This document shows, piece by piece, positions 9,122-18,923 of a DNA stretch of 64,000 bases. The stretch spans positions 62,001 through 126,000 of the forward strand of contig CAMDTL010000002.1 of assembly GCA_945907735.1 (NCBI GenBank). The letters run 5' to 3'. The stretch is from Methylotenera oryzisoli. Lineage in GTDB: Bacteria > Pseudomonadota > Gammaproteobacteria > Burkholderiales > Methylophilaceae. Each line of letters opens with the position of its first letter. The first letter of the stretch is position 1. Below the pieces are notes generated by a model. It saw only the letters and a list, made by a program, of their open reading frames with translations, did no database searches and was not told the origin of the DNA. The position numbers and the translations under genes were made by a program.

Positions 9122-10225
9122 TTATGATTGCGTCGCCTCAAGATAAGCGGTAATTTCCAAACCAAAACCGTCCATGCTCGGCATTTTACGCGGTGTGGCC
9201 AGCAGGCGCATTTTGCGCACGCCCAAATCCAACAAAATTTGCGAGCCGATGCCATAAGTGCGTAGCTCTTGGTTATAGCGTATTGGGTCATCCGCGTGTT
9301 GAATACGCGCAATTAAATCGTCACCAGACTCGCTGTGATTTAGCAAAACAACCACGCCAGAATCCGCATGGGATATGGTTTGCAGAGCGTCGATTAGGCT
9401 CCAGCTATGGCTTCGATTGTTGCTATCGAGTAGATCAAACACAGAAAGCGGTTCGTGCACGCGTACTAATACTTCTTTATCGGCACTTGGTTCACCTTTT
9501 ACTAGCGCCAAATGTGTTTCATTAGTGATTTTGTCGCGATATGCCACCAAACGCATGCTGCCATGCGAGGTAATCACCATGCGGTCTGCAGCCCGCTCTA
9601 TTAGTTTTTCATTTTCACTGCGGTAGCTAATTAAATCTGCAATGGTGCCAATTTTTATGCTGTGTTGTTGCGCAATTTCGACCAAGTCTGGCAAACGCGC
9701 CATTTCGCCATCGTCTTTTAAAATCTCGCAAATCACACTGGCAGGCTCGCAACCTGCCAACGTCGCCAAATCGCTGCCAGCTTCGGTGTGGCCTGCGCGT
9801 ACCAGCACGCCGCCATTTAATGCCGCCAGCGGAAACACATGGCCTGGGCTGACAATATCTTCAGCGCGCGCATTTTTTGCGACAGCGGCTTTAATGGTGG
9901 CAGCGCGGTCAGCGGCTGAAATGCCAGTGGTGACGCCAGTTGCCGCTTCAATTGATACCGTAAAATTGGTGCCCAAACGCGCATCGTTTTTTTTCACCAT
10001 CGGCGGTAAAGCTAGCTGCTTGCAACGCGCTTCAGTTAAGGTTAAGCAAATCAAGCCACGGCCGAACTTTGCCATAAAATTGATGTGCTCAGCCGTTGCA
10101 AATTCGGCAGCAATGACGAAATCCCCTTCATTTTCGCGGCTTTCGTCATCCACTAAAATCACCATTTTGCCAGCTTTAATGTCGGCGATGATGTCTGTAA
10201 TGGAGCTAATTGACTTAAGTGGCAT
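9122..10225 (-). CDS. ribBA: 3,4-dihydroxy-2-butanone-4-phosphate synthase with degenerate GTP cyclohydrolase II domain
   Basis: Makes the four-carbon precursor of riboflavin from ribulose 5-phosphate. The N-terminal RibB domain (residues 1-205) is complete, with VDDESRENEGDFVIAAE, GRGLICLTLT, SPGHVFPLAA and RAGHTEAGSDLA. The C-terminal half aligns with GTP cyclohydrolase II (RVHEPLSVFDLLD, then RTYGIGSQILLDLGV). It lacks the zinc-binding C-x10-C-x-C that should follow the VHSE-like stretch, and no cysteine is present there. The cyclohydrolase activity is therefore probably lost and a separate RibA expected. The start overlaps the ribE stop by one base (TAATG). Confidence 0.93.
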   Translation of the reverse strand: MPLKSISSITDIIADIKAGKMVILVDDESRENEGDFVIAAEFATAEHINFMAKFGRGLICLTLTEARCKQLALPPMVKKNDARLGTNFTVSIEAATGVTTGISAADRAATIKAAVAKNARAEDIVSPGHVFPLAALNGGVLVRAGHTEAGSDLATLAGCEPASVICEILKDDGEMARLPDLVEIAQQHSIKIGTIADLISYRSENEKLIERAADRMVITSHGSMRLVAYRDKITNETHLALVKGEPSADKEVLVRVHEPLSVFDLLDSNNRSHSWSLIDALQTISHADSGVVVLLNHSESGDDLIARIQHADDPIRYNQELRTYGIGSQILLDLGVRKMRLLATPRKMPSMDGFGLEITAYLEATQS

Positions 10226-10833
10226 TAGCTAAACTCACTTTTCTCTCTTGGCCATTCTGCCAGGCGTTCTACATAGCGCGCAATTTGATCTACCTCAATA
10301 TTCACCTGACTTCCTGCGCTTAAATTGTTAAGCGTTGTGTTGGCTAGCGTGTGCGGAATGATGTTCATGCTAAAAGTATCTTGGGTGATCGTATTCACAG
10401 TCAAGCTCACGCCATTGACGCAAATGGAGCCTTTTTTGGCGATATACTGTGAAATAGCATGCGGTGCGCGCACCGACAACAGCCAACATTCACCCAAGTT
10501 GCTAAACGCTAGCACCTCACCCACGCCATCGACATGACCGCTGACTAAATGCCCGCCCAATCTATCGCTCAGACGCAGTGCTTTTTCTAAATTGACGGCA
10601 TTCCTATCAGTTAAGCCAGTGCTTACGCTAAGCGTTTCTTTTGAAACATGCACTTGAAAATGCGTGTGGCTACGCTGCGTAACCGTTAAACACACACCAT
10701 TCACTGCGATGCTATCACCAATCATCACATCAGTTAGCCCTAAACTAGCGCCATGGATGGAAAGTGCTAGATCATTGCCAGCCGCTGTGACGGCATCAAT
10801 ATAGCCAACTGCTTGAATTATTCCAGTAAACAT
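10225..10833 (-). CDS. ribE: Riboflavin synthase, alpha subunit
   Basis: Dismutates two 6,7-dimethyl-8-ribityllumazine molecules into riboflavin and the pyrimidinedione. The product is a tandem duplicate: the first barrel starts MFTGIIQAVG and contains SIAVNGVCLTV, the second contains GHLVSGHVDGVG and SICVNGVSLTVN. Residues after 190 form the trimerisation helix. I chose ATG at 10833, which gives the invariant MFTGII N terminus, over the in-frame TTG at 10845. It is first in a ribE-ribBA operon. No FMN riboswitch is visible upstream. Confidence 0.95.
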   Translation of the reverse strand: MFTGIIQAVGYIDAVTAAGNDLALSIHGASLGLTDVMIGDSIAVNGVCLTVTQRSHTHFQVHVSKETLSVSTGLTDRNAVNLEKALRLSDRLGGHLVSGHVDGVGEVLAFSNLGECWLLSVRAPHAISQYIAKKGSICVNGVSLTVNTITQDTFSMNIIPHTLANTTLNNLSAGSQVNIEVDQIARYVERLAEWPREKSEFS

Positions 10834-10963
10834 AAATGTACTCAACTAGCGCAACGGAGCAGTAGCTCGTATGTACCATTGTGTTAGGTAAAAGGATGTA
10901 TTTTAGCAGGTGTACATGATATTGCAGCCAAGAATTTAACCATCAGTCGCATTATGTCGGGCA

Positions 10964-11241
10964 TCAAACCAATAAGCATGTTGGCATGACCCAACCCCTA
11001 GAATTTCTAGCGATGGATTCCAGTGCTTGGTCAGCAGCAGTCAGCAACTGGACGTCATCTGCAAACGATTCGCTCGATGCGATACCGATGCTGATGGTCA
11101 CCTGAAAGTGGGCGTGGTTAGCTTGGAACACAAGCGTGGCAAAATGGCGGCATAAATCGTCGAGCAGTCGATGGGCATCAACGATTGAGCATTAGGCAGG
11201 ATAAGCAGAAACTTCTGACCACCACAACGACCAATGCTATC
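10964..11241 (-). pseudogene. Decayed GGDEF (diguanylate cyclase) domain fragment
   Basis: The minus strand of this otherwise gene-free 485-bp gap (10834-11318) encodes a broken GGDEF domain. Starting at 11241 it reads DSIGRCGGQKFLLILPNAQ, matching the active-site loop (GGDEF/GGEEF degraded to GGQKF). A frameshift near 11186 then moves it into a second frame with FQVTISIGIASSESF and LLTAADQALESIARNSRG, the classic SIGIA and AD-AL--AK--GRN ends of the fold. It stops at 10964. No start, sensor domain or intact active site remains. The 5' side is cut by a half palindromic repeat at 11247-11264. It is a relic, not a working enzyme. Confidence 0.8.
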
Positions 11242-11246
11242 CTAGC

Positions 11247-11264
11247 GGCGCAGGCGGGAATCCA
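11247..11264 (+). repeat. Half-copy of the GTCATTCCCGC palindromic repeat
   Basis: GGCGCAGGCGGGAATCCAG-type sequence matches the right half of the full repeat seen at 50081-50107. The left GTCATTCCCGC arm is missing. It abuts the broken GGDEF fragment, so it may mark the breakpoint. Confidence 0.5.
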
Positions 11265-11318
11265 GTAAAATAGAGTGTGATAACTATGCAGTAAGAAAGT
11301 ACAAACTTAAGGTAAATA

Positions 11319-12851
11319 ATGACCGCCGAAAATAATGAAATAACGCCCATTGACGGAAACGAGCACAGCGAGCTTCGCCAAAATCACGTCATCGCCGAGC
11401 GGCGCGAGAAGCTGAAATCGATACGTGAGCAGGGTATCGCTTTTCCTAATGATTTTAAACCAGATGCACTGGCAGCCAAACTCCACGCTGAGTTTAGCGG
11501 CATGGAAAATGAGACGTTTGATGCAAAGCCGGTGCCCGTGAAAGTGGCTGGCCGCATGATGTTGAAACGGGTGATGGGCAAAGCGAGTTTTGCCACGATT
11601 CAAGATAACAGCGGGCGCATACAGTTGTTTGTTGGCAGCAGTAATATTGACGAGGCGAGCTACGAGGCTTTTAAACATTGGGATTCGGGCGACATTTTAG
11701 GCGCAACGGGTTATTTGTTTAAAACTAAAACGGGTGAGTTGTCAGTAAAAGTGACCGAGCTGCGGCTGCTGACAAAATCGCTGCGGCCATTGCCGGAGAA
11801 ATTTCACGGCTTGACCGACCAAGAGGTGAAGTATCGCCAGCGTTATGTCGATTTGATGGTGAATGAAGAAACGCGCGCGACTTTTGTGGCGCGTAGCAAA
11901 GTGGTGGCTGCGATTCGCAACTTTATGCTGCAAAACGAATTTATGGAAGTGGAAACACCGATGTTGCACCCCATTCCAGGTGGCGCATCCGCTAAACCGT
12001 TTATGACGCACCATAATGCCTTGGATATGCAAATGTTTTTGCGCATTGCGCCAGAGTTATATTTAAAGCGTCTTGTGGTTGGTGGTTTTGAGCGCGTGTT
12101 CGAGATGAATCGCAACTTCCGCAATGAGGGCTTAAGCGTGCGCCACAACCCCGAATTTACCATGATGGAATTTTACGCGGCTTATACCGATTATCACTGG
12201 TTAATGGATTTTACCGAGCAGTGCATACGCGCCGCCGCCATTGCAGCACGCGGCACAGCCACACTCATTTACGATGGTCGCGAAGTGGATTTAAGCAAAC
12301 CGTTCGAACGCTTAACCATCGTTGGCGCCATACAAAAATATGCGCCGCAATATAGCTTAAGTCAGCTCAACGACTGTGCTTTTTTGCGTGCCGAAATTTT
12401 AAAACACGGCACCAAACCGTTTGACCATGCCGGTCTAGGTGCGCTACAACTAGCGTTGTTTGAAGAAACCGCCGAGAGTCAATTATGGCAACCGACTTAT
12501 ATTATTGATTATCCAGTCGAGGTATCGCCGCTGGCGCGGGCAAGCGACAAAAATCCTGAGATTACCGAACGCTTTGAGCTATTTATCACCGGACGTGAAA
12601 TCGCCAACGGCTTTAGTGAGCTAAACGATGCTGAAGATCAGGCCGCGCGCTTTAATGCGCAGATGAAGGCTAAAGAGGCGGGCGATGCCGAGGCCATGTA
12701 TTACGATGCAGATTTTATCCGCGCATTGGAATACGGTATGCCGCCGACCGGTGGTTGTGGCATAGGCATAGATCGCTTGGTGATGCTGATTACTGATTCG
12801 CCCAGTATCCGCGATGTGATTCTATTTCCGCATATGCGCGCAGAAGCTTAA
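11319..12851 (+). CDS. lysS: Lysyl-tRNA synthetase, class II
   Basis: Charges tRNA-Lys with lysine in the cytoplasm. The 510-residue length is standard. The OB-fold anticodon domain covers about residues 55-165 ([20 protein letters not shown]). The class II core carries motif 2 ([20 protein letters not shown]) and motif 3 ([13 protein letters not shown]) near the C terminus. ATG at 11319 is preceded by TTAAGG. It is a single gene between the ribE side gap and the porin promoter region; a perfect hairpin lies just downstream at 12879-12904. Confidence 0.97.
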   Translation: MTAENNEITPIDGNEHSELRQNHVIAERREKLKSIREQGIAFPNDFKPDALAAKLHAEFSGMENETFDAKPVPVKVAGRMMLKRVMGKASFATIQDNSGRIQLFVGSSNIDEASYEAFKHWDSGDILGATGYLFKTKTGELSVKVTELRLLTKSLRPLPEKFHGLTDQEVKYRQRYVDLMVNEETRATFVARSKVVAAIRNFMLQNEFMEVETPMLHPIPGGASAKPFMTHHNALDMQMFLRIAPELYLKRLVVGGFERVFEMNRNFRNEGLSVRHNPEFTMMEFYAAYTDYHWLMDFTEQCIRAAAIAARGTATLIYDGREVDLSKPFERLTIVGAIQKYAPQYSLSQLNDCAFLRAEILKHGTKPFDHAGLGALQLALFEETAESQLWQPTYIIDYPVEVSPLARASDKNPEITERFELFITGREIANGFSELNDAEDQAARFNAQMKAKEAGDAEAMYYDADFIRALEYGMPPTGGCGIGIDRLVMLITDSPSIRDVILFPHMRAEA

Positions 12852-12878
12852 TGGCTTGTTGTTGTGCCTTTCGCGTGT

Positions 12879-12904
12879 GAATAATGTGCTTTAGCACATT
12901 ATTC
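12879..12904 (+). repeat. Perfect 11-bp inverted repeat after lysS
   Basis: GAATAATGTGC and GCACATTATTC flank a TTTA loop. It lies 27 bases after the lysS stop. There is no T-run after the stem, so it is either a stabilising 3' hairpin or a factor-dependent end of transcription, not a textbook terminator. Confidence 0.6.
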
Positions 12905-12956
12905 CGCGGTGAAGACCTTTACGGTCTGACCTGTAATATTTTGGATAAACCATTAA

Positions 12957-13015
12957 GATCCTGAATCGAGTTCAGGATGACAAGGAGTTTGTCATGGCGG
13001 GCTTGACCCGCAATC
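12957..13015. repeat. Pair of palindromic GTCAT-type repeats
   Basis: Two units point away from each other: GATCCTGAATCGAGTTCAGGATGAC, positions 12957-12981 (stem TCCTGAA/TTCAGGA), and a unit at 12991-13015 beginning GTCATGGCGGG and ending CCCGCAATC (stem GCGGG/CCCGC). They share the GTCAT and ATC ends with repeats at 16941, 50081 and 52315, although the stems differ in sequence. Confidence 0.6.
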
Positions 13016-13071
13016 TTTTGACGCAATCGCAAGTACAGCAAAATACAATAGCTCATTTCGAAAATAATTAT

Positions 13072-13105
13072 TTGTCATCAAATTGTCATATAAATCTCTC
13101 AAAAT
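13072..13105 (+). promoter_or_regulatory. PhoB box and -10 of the phosphate porin promoter (predicted)
   Basis: TTGTCATCAAA followed directly by TTGTCATATAA gives two heptamers in an 11-base direct repeat, the known PhoB-binding pattern (CTGTCAT-N4-CTGTCAT). Ten bases after the second heptamer is CAAAAT (13100-13105), four of six matches to a -10, with the same spacing as in E. coli phoA. There is no good -35, as expected for an activator-dependent promoter. The porin gene starts at 13156. Confidence 0.7.
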
Positions 13106-13155
13106 TCACCTGTTGAAAAATCTTAACTAAATGTTCTATAGCATGGAGAGCTGAA

Positions 13156-14700
13156 ATGAATTTTAAATTACGTAATTTGGTTGCTGCAACGCTGGCAGGT
13201 ACGGCTTTATTAGGTTTCGCGGGTACTGTTTTAGCAGACACTACCGATGACATCGTCAATGCGCTGATGGCAAAAGGTATCTTAACAGAAGAAGAAGGCG
13301 CGCTTTTGATGAAAGGCCGTGTGATTGAAAAAGAAAATAAACAAAAAGTACCTGTAGCCAAAGTTAAAGATGGCGCAATTAGTTTTGAAACACCTGATGG
13401 TAAAAACAGTATTGCGTTAACAGGTCGTATGCATTTTGATGTTCGTGGCTTAGATGCTGACAATGAACAGGCGAATGAGAGTGATCGTGATACTAAAACA
13501 TTGGCTGATAACTTTGAAGTTCGCCGTGCTAGATTGGGTGTAAAGGGCAAATTCTTAAAAGATTTCAATTATGAAGTTGTTGGCAACCTAGTTGGTAGCA
13601 ATACCAATATATTAGATGTGGCTTACTTGAACTGGTCACGTTACGAGCCGTTTCAAATCCGTGTTGGTCAGTTTAAACAACCATTCAACTTGGAAGAGTT
13701 GACTAGCTCAAACAATATGGACTTTATGGAACGTTCATATGTCAACCAAATCACACCAGCTAAAAAGCCAGGTGTAATGTTTCATGGTGTGCCAACAGCA
13801 GGTGTGACTTATGCTGTTTCAGCTTATCAGCAAAACAACTGGGGTGAAGAGTCTATGGCAGAGGACGGCAAGTCATTCGCTGGCCGTGCAACTTTGAACT
13901 TTGCTGAGTTAGCTGGCTGGAAAGATGCTGTGTTCCATGTGGGCGCTGCTGGTTTTAATTCTGAATATGATATTCTGCCAGCAACCTCATCACAGACTAC
14001 ATCTTCAGCTTCTCAAGATACCCGTGCTACAGTGTTCAGCTTCCGTTCTGGTGGTCGTGGTTTAGCCAATGCCTATCGCGCACAAATTGGTGGTGAGAAA
14101 CTGACAACAGCTGCTTACAACACTCCAGGTAACTACACAGCTCAAGTTGAAAATAAAGCTATGGGTTTGGAATTAGCTGCTGCTTATGGCCCATTTAAGT
14201 TCCAAACAGAATACACTGGTCAAACCTTTGATGCAGCACATGTTAACACGGGTAATAAACTAGAAGCCGATGTAAAAGCTTACTATGCTGAAGCTTTATG
14301 GATGTTAACTGGTGAAAATTATGCTAACTGGTACAAAAATGGTGTTTGGGGTGCAGTTAAACCTAAATCTGATTTTGATTTAGAAACTGGTGGCGGCATG
14401 GGTGCATGGGAAGTTGGTGTACGCTTTGATGAGTTTAAAGTTGACGATACTTCAATTACTAATGTCGGCGGCGCCACTTCAAGATTCCAAGGTACCACTA
14501 CTAGTGCAGTTTCCGGTAGCGAAGGCGGAGCAAAGACCTATACGGCTGGCTTGAAATGGGTGTTAAATCCTAATATGCGCATGATGTTGAATTATTCACG
14601 TACAAAATACGATACAGCATTTATTCCAATTGATGTTGCATCAGGTGTAGTGAACGACAAAGAAGATTTGTTAATGTTGCGTACACAATTCGCATTCTAA
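13156..14700 (+). CDS. OprO/OprP-family phosphate-selective porin
   Basis: Outer-membrane beta-barrel porin of 514 residues. A signal peptide covers residues 1-27 (MNFKLRNLVAATLAG..., cleavage after VLA). The family traits are a short N-terminal helix region with LMAKGILTEEEGALL, then IALTGRMHFDVRG, FEVRRARLGVKGKFLKDFNYEVV and RVGQFKQPFNLEELTSSN, as in phosphate/polyphosphate-selective porins OprP and OprO. The C terminus ends in an aromatic (QFAF), the outer-membrane assembly signal. ATG at 13156 follows GGAGAG. The upstream PhoB-box-like site supports a role in phosphate uptake during starvation. Codon use is more AT-rich than in its neighbours, as is usual for a highly expressed porin. Anion preference is inferred, not shown. 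Confidence 0.88.
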   Translation: MNFKLRNLVAATLAGTALLGFAGTVLADTTDDIVNALMAKGILTEEEGALLMKGRVIEKENKQKVPVAKVKDGAISFETPDGKNSIALTGRMHFDVRGLDADNEQANESDRDTKTLADNFEVRRARLGVKGKFLKDFNYEVVGNLVGSNTNILDVAYLNWSRYEPFQIRVGQFKQPFNLEELTSSNNMDFMERSYVNQITPAKKPGVMFHGVPTAGVTYAVSAYQQNNWGEESMAEDGKSFAGRATLNFAELAGWKDAVFHVGAAGFNSEYDILPATSSQTTSSASQDTRATVFSFRSGGRGLANAYRAQIGGEKLTTAAYNTPGNYTAQVENKAMGLELAAAYGPFKFQTEYTGQTFDAAHVNTGNKLEADVKAYYAEALWMLTGENYANWYKNGVWGAVKPKSDFDLETGGGMGAWEVGVRFDEFKVDDTSITNVGGATSRFQGTTTSAVSGSEGGAKTYTAGLKWVLNPNMRMMLNYSRTKYDTAFIPIDVASGVVNDKEDLLMLRTQFAF

Positions 14701-14756
14701 TTTTAAGCATGCAGGTTTAGTCACAATAAGAAACACTGTGTTTTAAATATCCCCTT

Positions 14757-14784
14757 AAGCCCGCTCCAGTAGCGGGCTTTTTTT
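14757..14784 (+). terminator. Rho-independent terminator of the porin gene
   Basis: AAGCCCGCT and AGCGGGCTT form a 9-bp stem around CCAGT, followed by a T-run. It is a strong intrinsic terminator. Confidence 0.92.
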
Positions 14785-14873
14785 GATTTAATATTGTGTT
14801 GATTAACAGACAAGCACTCATTATTTAATGGGATGCGGCTTGCCTTTTTAGCTATTTTCGCGTAAATTCAACC

Positions 14874-14960
14874 CCTTGCTAGGGGTCTGGCTTTTTTGAA
14901 CAAGCCAGTGAGATTCACCCTTTGAACCTGATGCGGGTTATGCCGCCGTAGGAAAGCAGT
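14874..14960 (+). ncRNA. TPP riboswitch (thi-box) upstream of thiC
   Basis: The conserved thi-box elements appear in order: TTGCTAGGGGT (P1/P2 left), a P3 hairpin CTGGCTT...AAGCCAG, the invariant TGAGAT, CACCCTTTGAACCTGAT, the P5 hairpin GCGGGTTATGCCGC, and CGTAGGAAAGCAG closing P1. It senses thiamine pyrophosphate and represses thiC, 77 bases downstream. Confidence 0.95.
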
Positions 14961-15016
14961 CATAACGCTTTCCTACTAAACATACATAGGTCAAGCGTAA
15001 ATTTTTGCTTCCTATG
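14949..15016 (+). promoter_or_regulatory. Probable expression platform of the TPP riboswitch
   Basis: TAGGAAAGC (14949-14957), part of the aptamer's closing strand, is perfectly complementary to GCTTTCCTA (14967-14975). Folding of this 9-bp hairpin would exclude the ligand-bound aptamer. A second hairpin, CATAGG..AAGC with GCTTCCTATG (14985-15016), ends 8 bases before the thiC ribosome site AGGAA (15025-15029). Control of translation initiation or early termination are both possible. Confidence 0.55.
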
Positions 15017-15027
15017 CTTTATTTTAG

Positions 15028-16932
<1,905 letters not shown>

Positions 16933-16940
16933 CTGCGCCT

Positions 16941-17009
16941 GTCATGCCGATGCAAATCGGTATCCAGCACCTTTAAAGTCAGTAGATTCCGTGGCAAGCA
17001 CGGAATGAC
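16941..17009. repeat. Inverted pair of palindromic GTCAT repeats
   Basis: The first unit (16941-16967) begins GTCATGCCGATG and ends ATCGGTATCCAG. The second (16984-17009) is reversed, beginning AGATTCCGTG and ending CACGGAATGAC. Each unit is itself a hairpin (CCGAT/ATCGG; ATTCCGTG/CACGGAAT). They lie between the thiC stop and its terminator. Confidence 0.6.
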
Positions 17010-17012
17010 AAC

Positions 17013-17045
17013 AATTAAAAAGCCAGCTATGCTGGCCTTTTAATT
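17013..17045 (+). terminator. Hairpin terminator after thiC
   Basis: AATTAAAA-A-GCCAGC pairs with GCTGGC-C-TTTTAATT around a TAT loop, with one internal mismatch. The 3' arm ends in a T-rich tract, so this should act as an intrinsic terminator in the plus direction and possibly in both. Confidence 0.8.
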
Positions 17046-17196
17046 GGGTTCTAGCCTTGAGCGGATCGCCAAGTTGGGCTCGAATAGTTAGTTCTGACCA
17101 GTTAAAACAGTCCTTTAATTTTAATGATGAATAATTAAGGGCTTAGCTATTAATTTTGTTAAAATAGCACCTTATCTAAAACGTGTTAGCCTTATT

Positions 17197-18420
17197 TTGA
17201 CCACTCTTAAACTCAGCAAAAAACCAAATGATGCGCCTACGGCTAGCAAGGCGCCTGTGCGCCGTGCTGACCCTACAAACCGTGATAGGACAGTAGTGCC
17301 ATCTAAAAAGGTTGTGCCTGCAATGCAAGAAGCGCCTTCTAAATCTTCGCAGCGCAACCACAGGCATGACGGGAAGCCACATGGATACTCAGCCCCAGAG
17401 CAGGCACTGGAAAGGTCTTTTGAGCATAAATCTGATGAAAACAGACCTTTGAGAAGTAACTTACGTACTGAGTCTGCGAGCGAAACTAAACAATCAGAAC
17501 CTAAACAACACAAACCTGCGGGTGTTGATACGCGAGTGACTCCACGTCCTGATAAAAATGAGCCGCAATACCGTCAAGCGCCGCGTCGTGGTGGCAAAAT
17601 GCGCGATGGTTACGATGGCACAAGCCAACCGCAATATGGTGCAGCGGCAAAGGCAGCCTATAAATCATCATTTGTGAATGTAGAACAGCCGAGACTTTCT
17701 AAAGTAATGGCGGAGCGCGGCATTTGCTCACGCCGCGAAGCAGACGAATGGATAGCTAACGGCTGGGTGAAAGTGGACGGCGTGATTATGGAAACATTAG
17801 GCACGCGTATTAAACCAGACGCAGAGATTGTGATTAGCGGTTATGCCTACGAACAACAAGCTGAGCAAGTGACGGTATTGCTACATAAGCCGGTGGGCTA
17901 TGTGAGCGGACAAGCAGAAGATGGCTATCAACCTGCGATTGTATTGGTGCATCCCGATAACGAATGGTTGGATGACCCAGATTTATATGAACCGAAAGAA
18001 TTTCAACGTGGTTTTCTACATGGACTTGCCCCTGCCGGCCGCTTAGACATTGATTCTACAGGTATGCTGGTTTTAACCCAGGATGGCCGTATCGCACGCC
18101 ATTTGATTGGCGAAGATTCAAGTGTAGAAAAAGAATATCTGGTGCGGGTAGAAGGCACATTGTCTGACACCGATTTGCAACGCTTAAATCACGGCTTAAG
18201 TTTGGATGGCGAAAAACTCAAACCCGCCAAAGTAAGCTGGCAGAATGAAGACCAATTACGTTTCGTGTTGCGCGAAGGCAAAAAGCGTCAAATTAGGCGT
18301 ATGTGCGAAATGGTGGGTTTACATGTGGTGGGCTTGAAGCGGGTGCGTATTGGCAGTGTCAATTTAGGTAAGCTTCCACTAGGGCAGTGGCGCTATTTGC
18401 GCAGTAATGAACGTTTTTAA
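17197..18420 (+). CDS. RNA pseudouridine synthase, RsuA/RluB/RluF family
   Basis: Isomerises a uridine in rRNA to pseudouridine. An S4 RNA-binding domain starts near residue 165 (LSKVMAERGICSRREADEWI). The catalytic domain follows, with HKPVGYVSG and the catalytic aspartate motif GRLDIDSTGMLVL near residue 281, then GKKRQIRRMCEMVGLHV. The first 164 residues are a Lys/Arg/Pro/Ser-rich low-complexity extension, probably disordered, which is longer than in the enterobacterial enzymes. The start is TTG at 17197 without an obvious ribosome site, so it may be misplaced; no ATG gives a better solution. RluB is the likeliest subgroup, but the insert after KPVGYVSG recalls RluF, so no symbol is assigned. 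Confidence 0.88.
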   Translation: MTTLKLSKKPNDAPTASKAPVRRADPTNRDRTVVPSKKVVPAMQEAPSKSSQRNHRHDGKPHGYSAPEQALERSFEHKSDENRPLRSNLRTESASETKQSEPKQHKPAGVDTRVTPRPDKNEPQYRQAPRRGGKMRDGYDGTSQPQYGAAAKAAYKSSFVNVEQPRLSKVMAERGICSRREADEWIANGWVKVDGVIMETLGTRIKPDAEIVISGYAYEQQAEQVTVLLHKPVGYVSGQAEDGYQPAIVLVHPDNEWLDDPDLYEPKEFQRGFLHGLAPAGRLDIDSTGMLVLTQDGRIARHLIGEDSSVEKEYLVRVEGTLSDTDLQRLNHGLSLDGEKLKPAKVSWQNEDQLRFVLREGKKRQIRRMCEMVGLHVVGLKRVRIGSVNLGKLPLGQWRYLRSNERF

Positions 18421-18465
18421 GTTAAATTTTAGCCGCTTAATATCAGCAATATATAAGGAATAATA

Positions 18466-18855
18466 ATGGGATTGCTAGATAGTGTAGCAGGTGCAGTGTT
18501 GGGTAAATTGGGTGGCGAAAGCGGCGGCATGGCGCAAATGGCCATGGAAATGTTTAAGCAAAATGGCGGTTTGGCTGGTATTTTAGAAAAATTTCAAGCA
18601 GGTGGTTTAGCGGAGCAAGCGGCTTCATGGCTTGGCAAAGGTGAAAATTTACCTGTTTCAGCCGAACAAATTTCTAGCGTGTTAGGTAGCAGCGCCATTG
18701 CAGAGATGGCGGCTAAATTTGGCATTTCTCCCAAAACTTTAAGCGCGAAAATTGCACAACATTTGCCAACCGTGGTCGATAAAATGACGCCAGATGGCGA
18801 AGTTACTACTGGCTCTGGCAACTTACTTTCTGCAGTGCTGAGCATGCTGAAATAA
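18466..18855 (+). CDS. DUF937 (YidB-like) protein
   Basis: Small protein of 129 residues with the DUF937/YidB pattern: an N-terminal MGLLDSVAGAVLGKLGG, alternating Gly/Ala-rich helices (NGGLAGILEKFQAGGL; ASWLGKGENLPVSAEQISSVLG) and the C-terminal KIAQHLPTVVDKMTPDG. Function is unknown; family members are often cytoplasmic and abundant. ATG at 18466 has AAGGAA 6 bases upstream. It lies 45 bp after the pseudouridine synthase and is closed by a strong terminator at 18874. Confidence 0.88.
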   Translation: MGLLDSVAGAVLGKLGGESGGMAQMAMEMFKQNGGLAGILEKFQAGGLAEQAASWLGKGENLPVSAEQISSVLGSSAIAEMAAKFGISPKTLSAKIAQHLPTVVDKMTPDGEVTTGSGNLLSAVLSMLK

Positions 18856-18873
18856 TCTTACAAATTAGTTACT

Positions 18874-18906
18874 AAAGGGCGCGCTTTTATTAGCTGCGCC
18901 CTTTTT
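18874..18906 (+). terminator. Rho-independent terminator of the DUF937 gene
   Basis: AAAGGGCGC pairs with GCGCCCTTT around a 13-base loop and is followed by TTTTT. The uppP start lies only 18 bases beyond, so uppP transcription should begin inside this terminator region or come from read-through. Confidence 0.85.
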
Positions 18907-18923
18907 GTTTGGTAGAATGCGGC

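Noticed and set aside
10834-11318. FMN riboswitch upstream of ribE
   Set aside because: None of the conserved RFN-element boxes could be found on the minus strand; the space is filled by the GGDEF relic.
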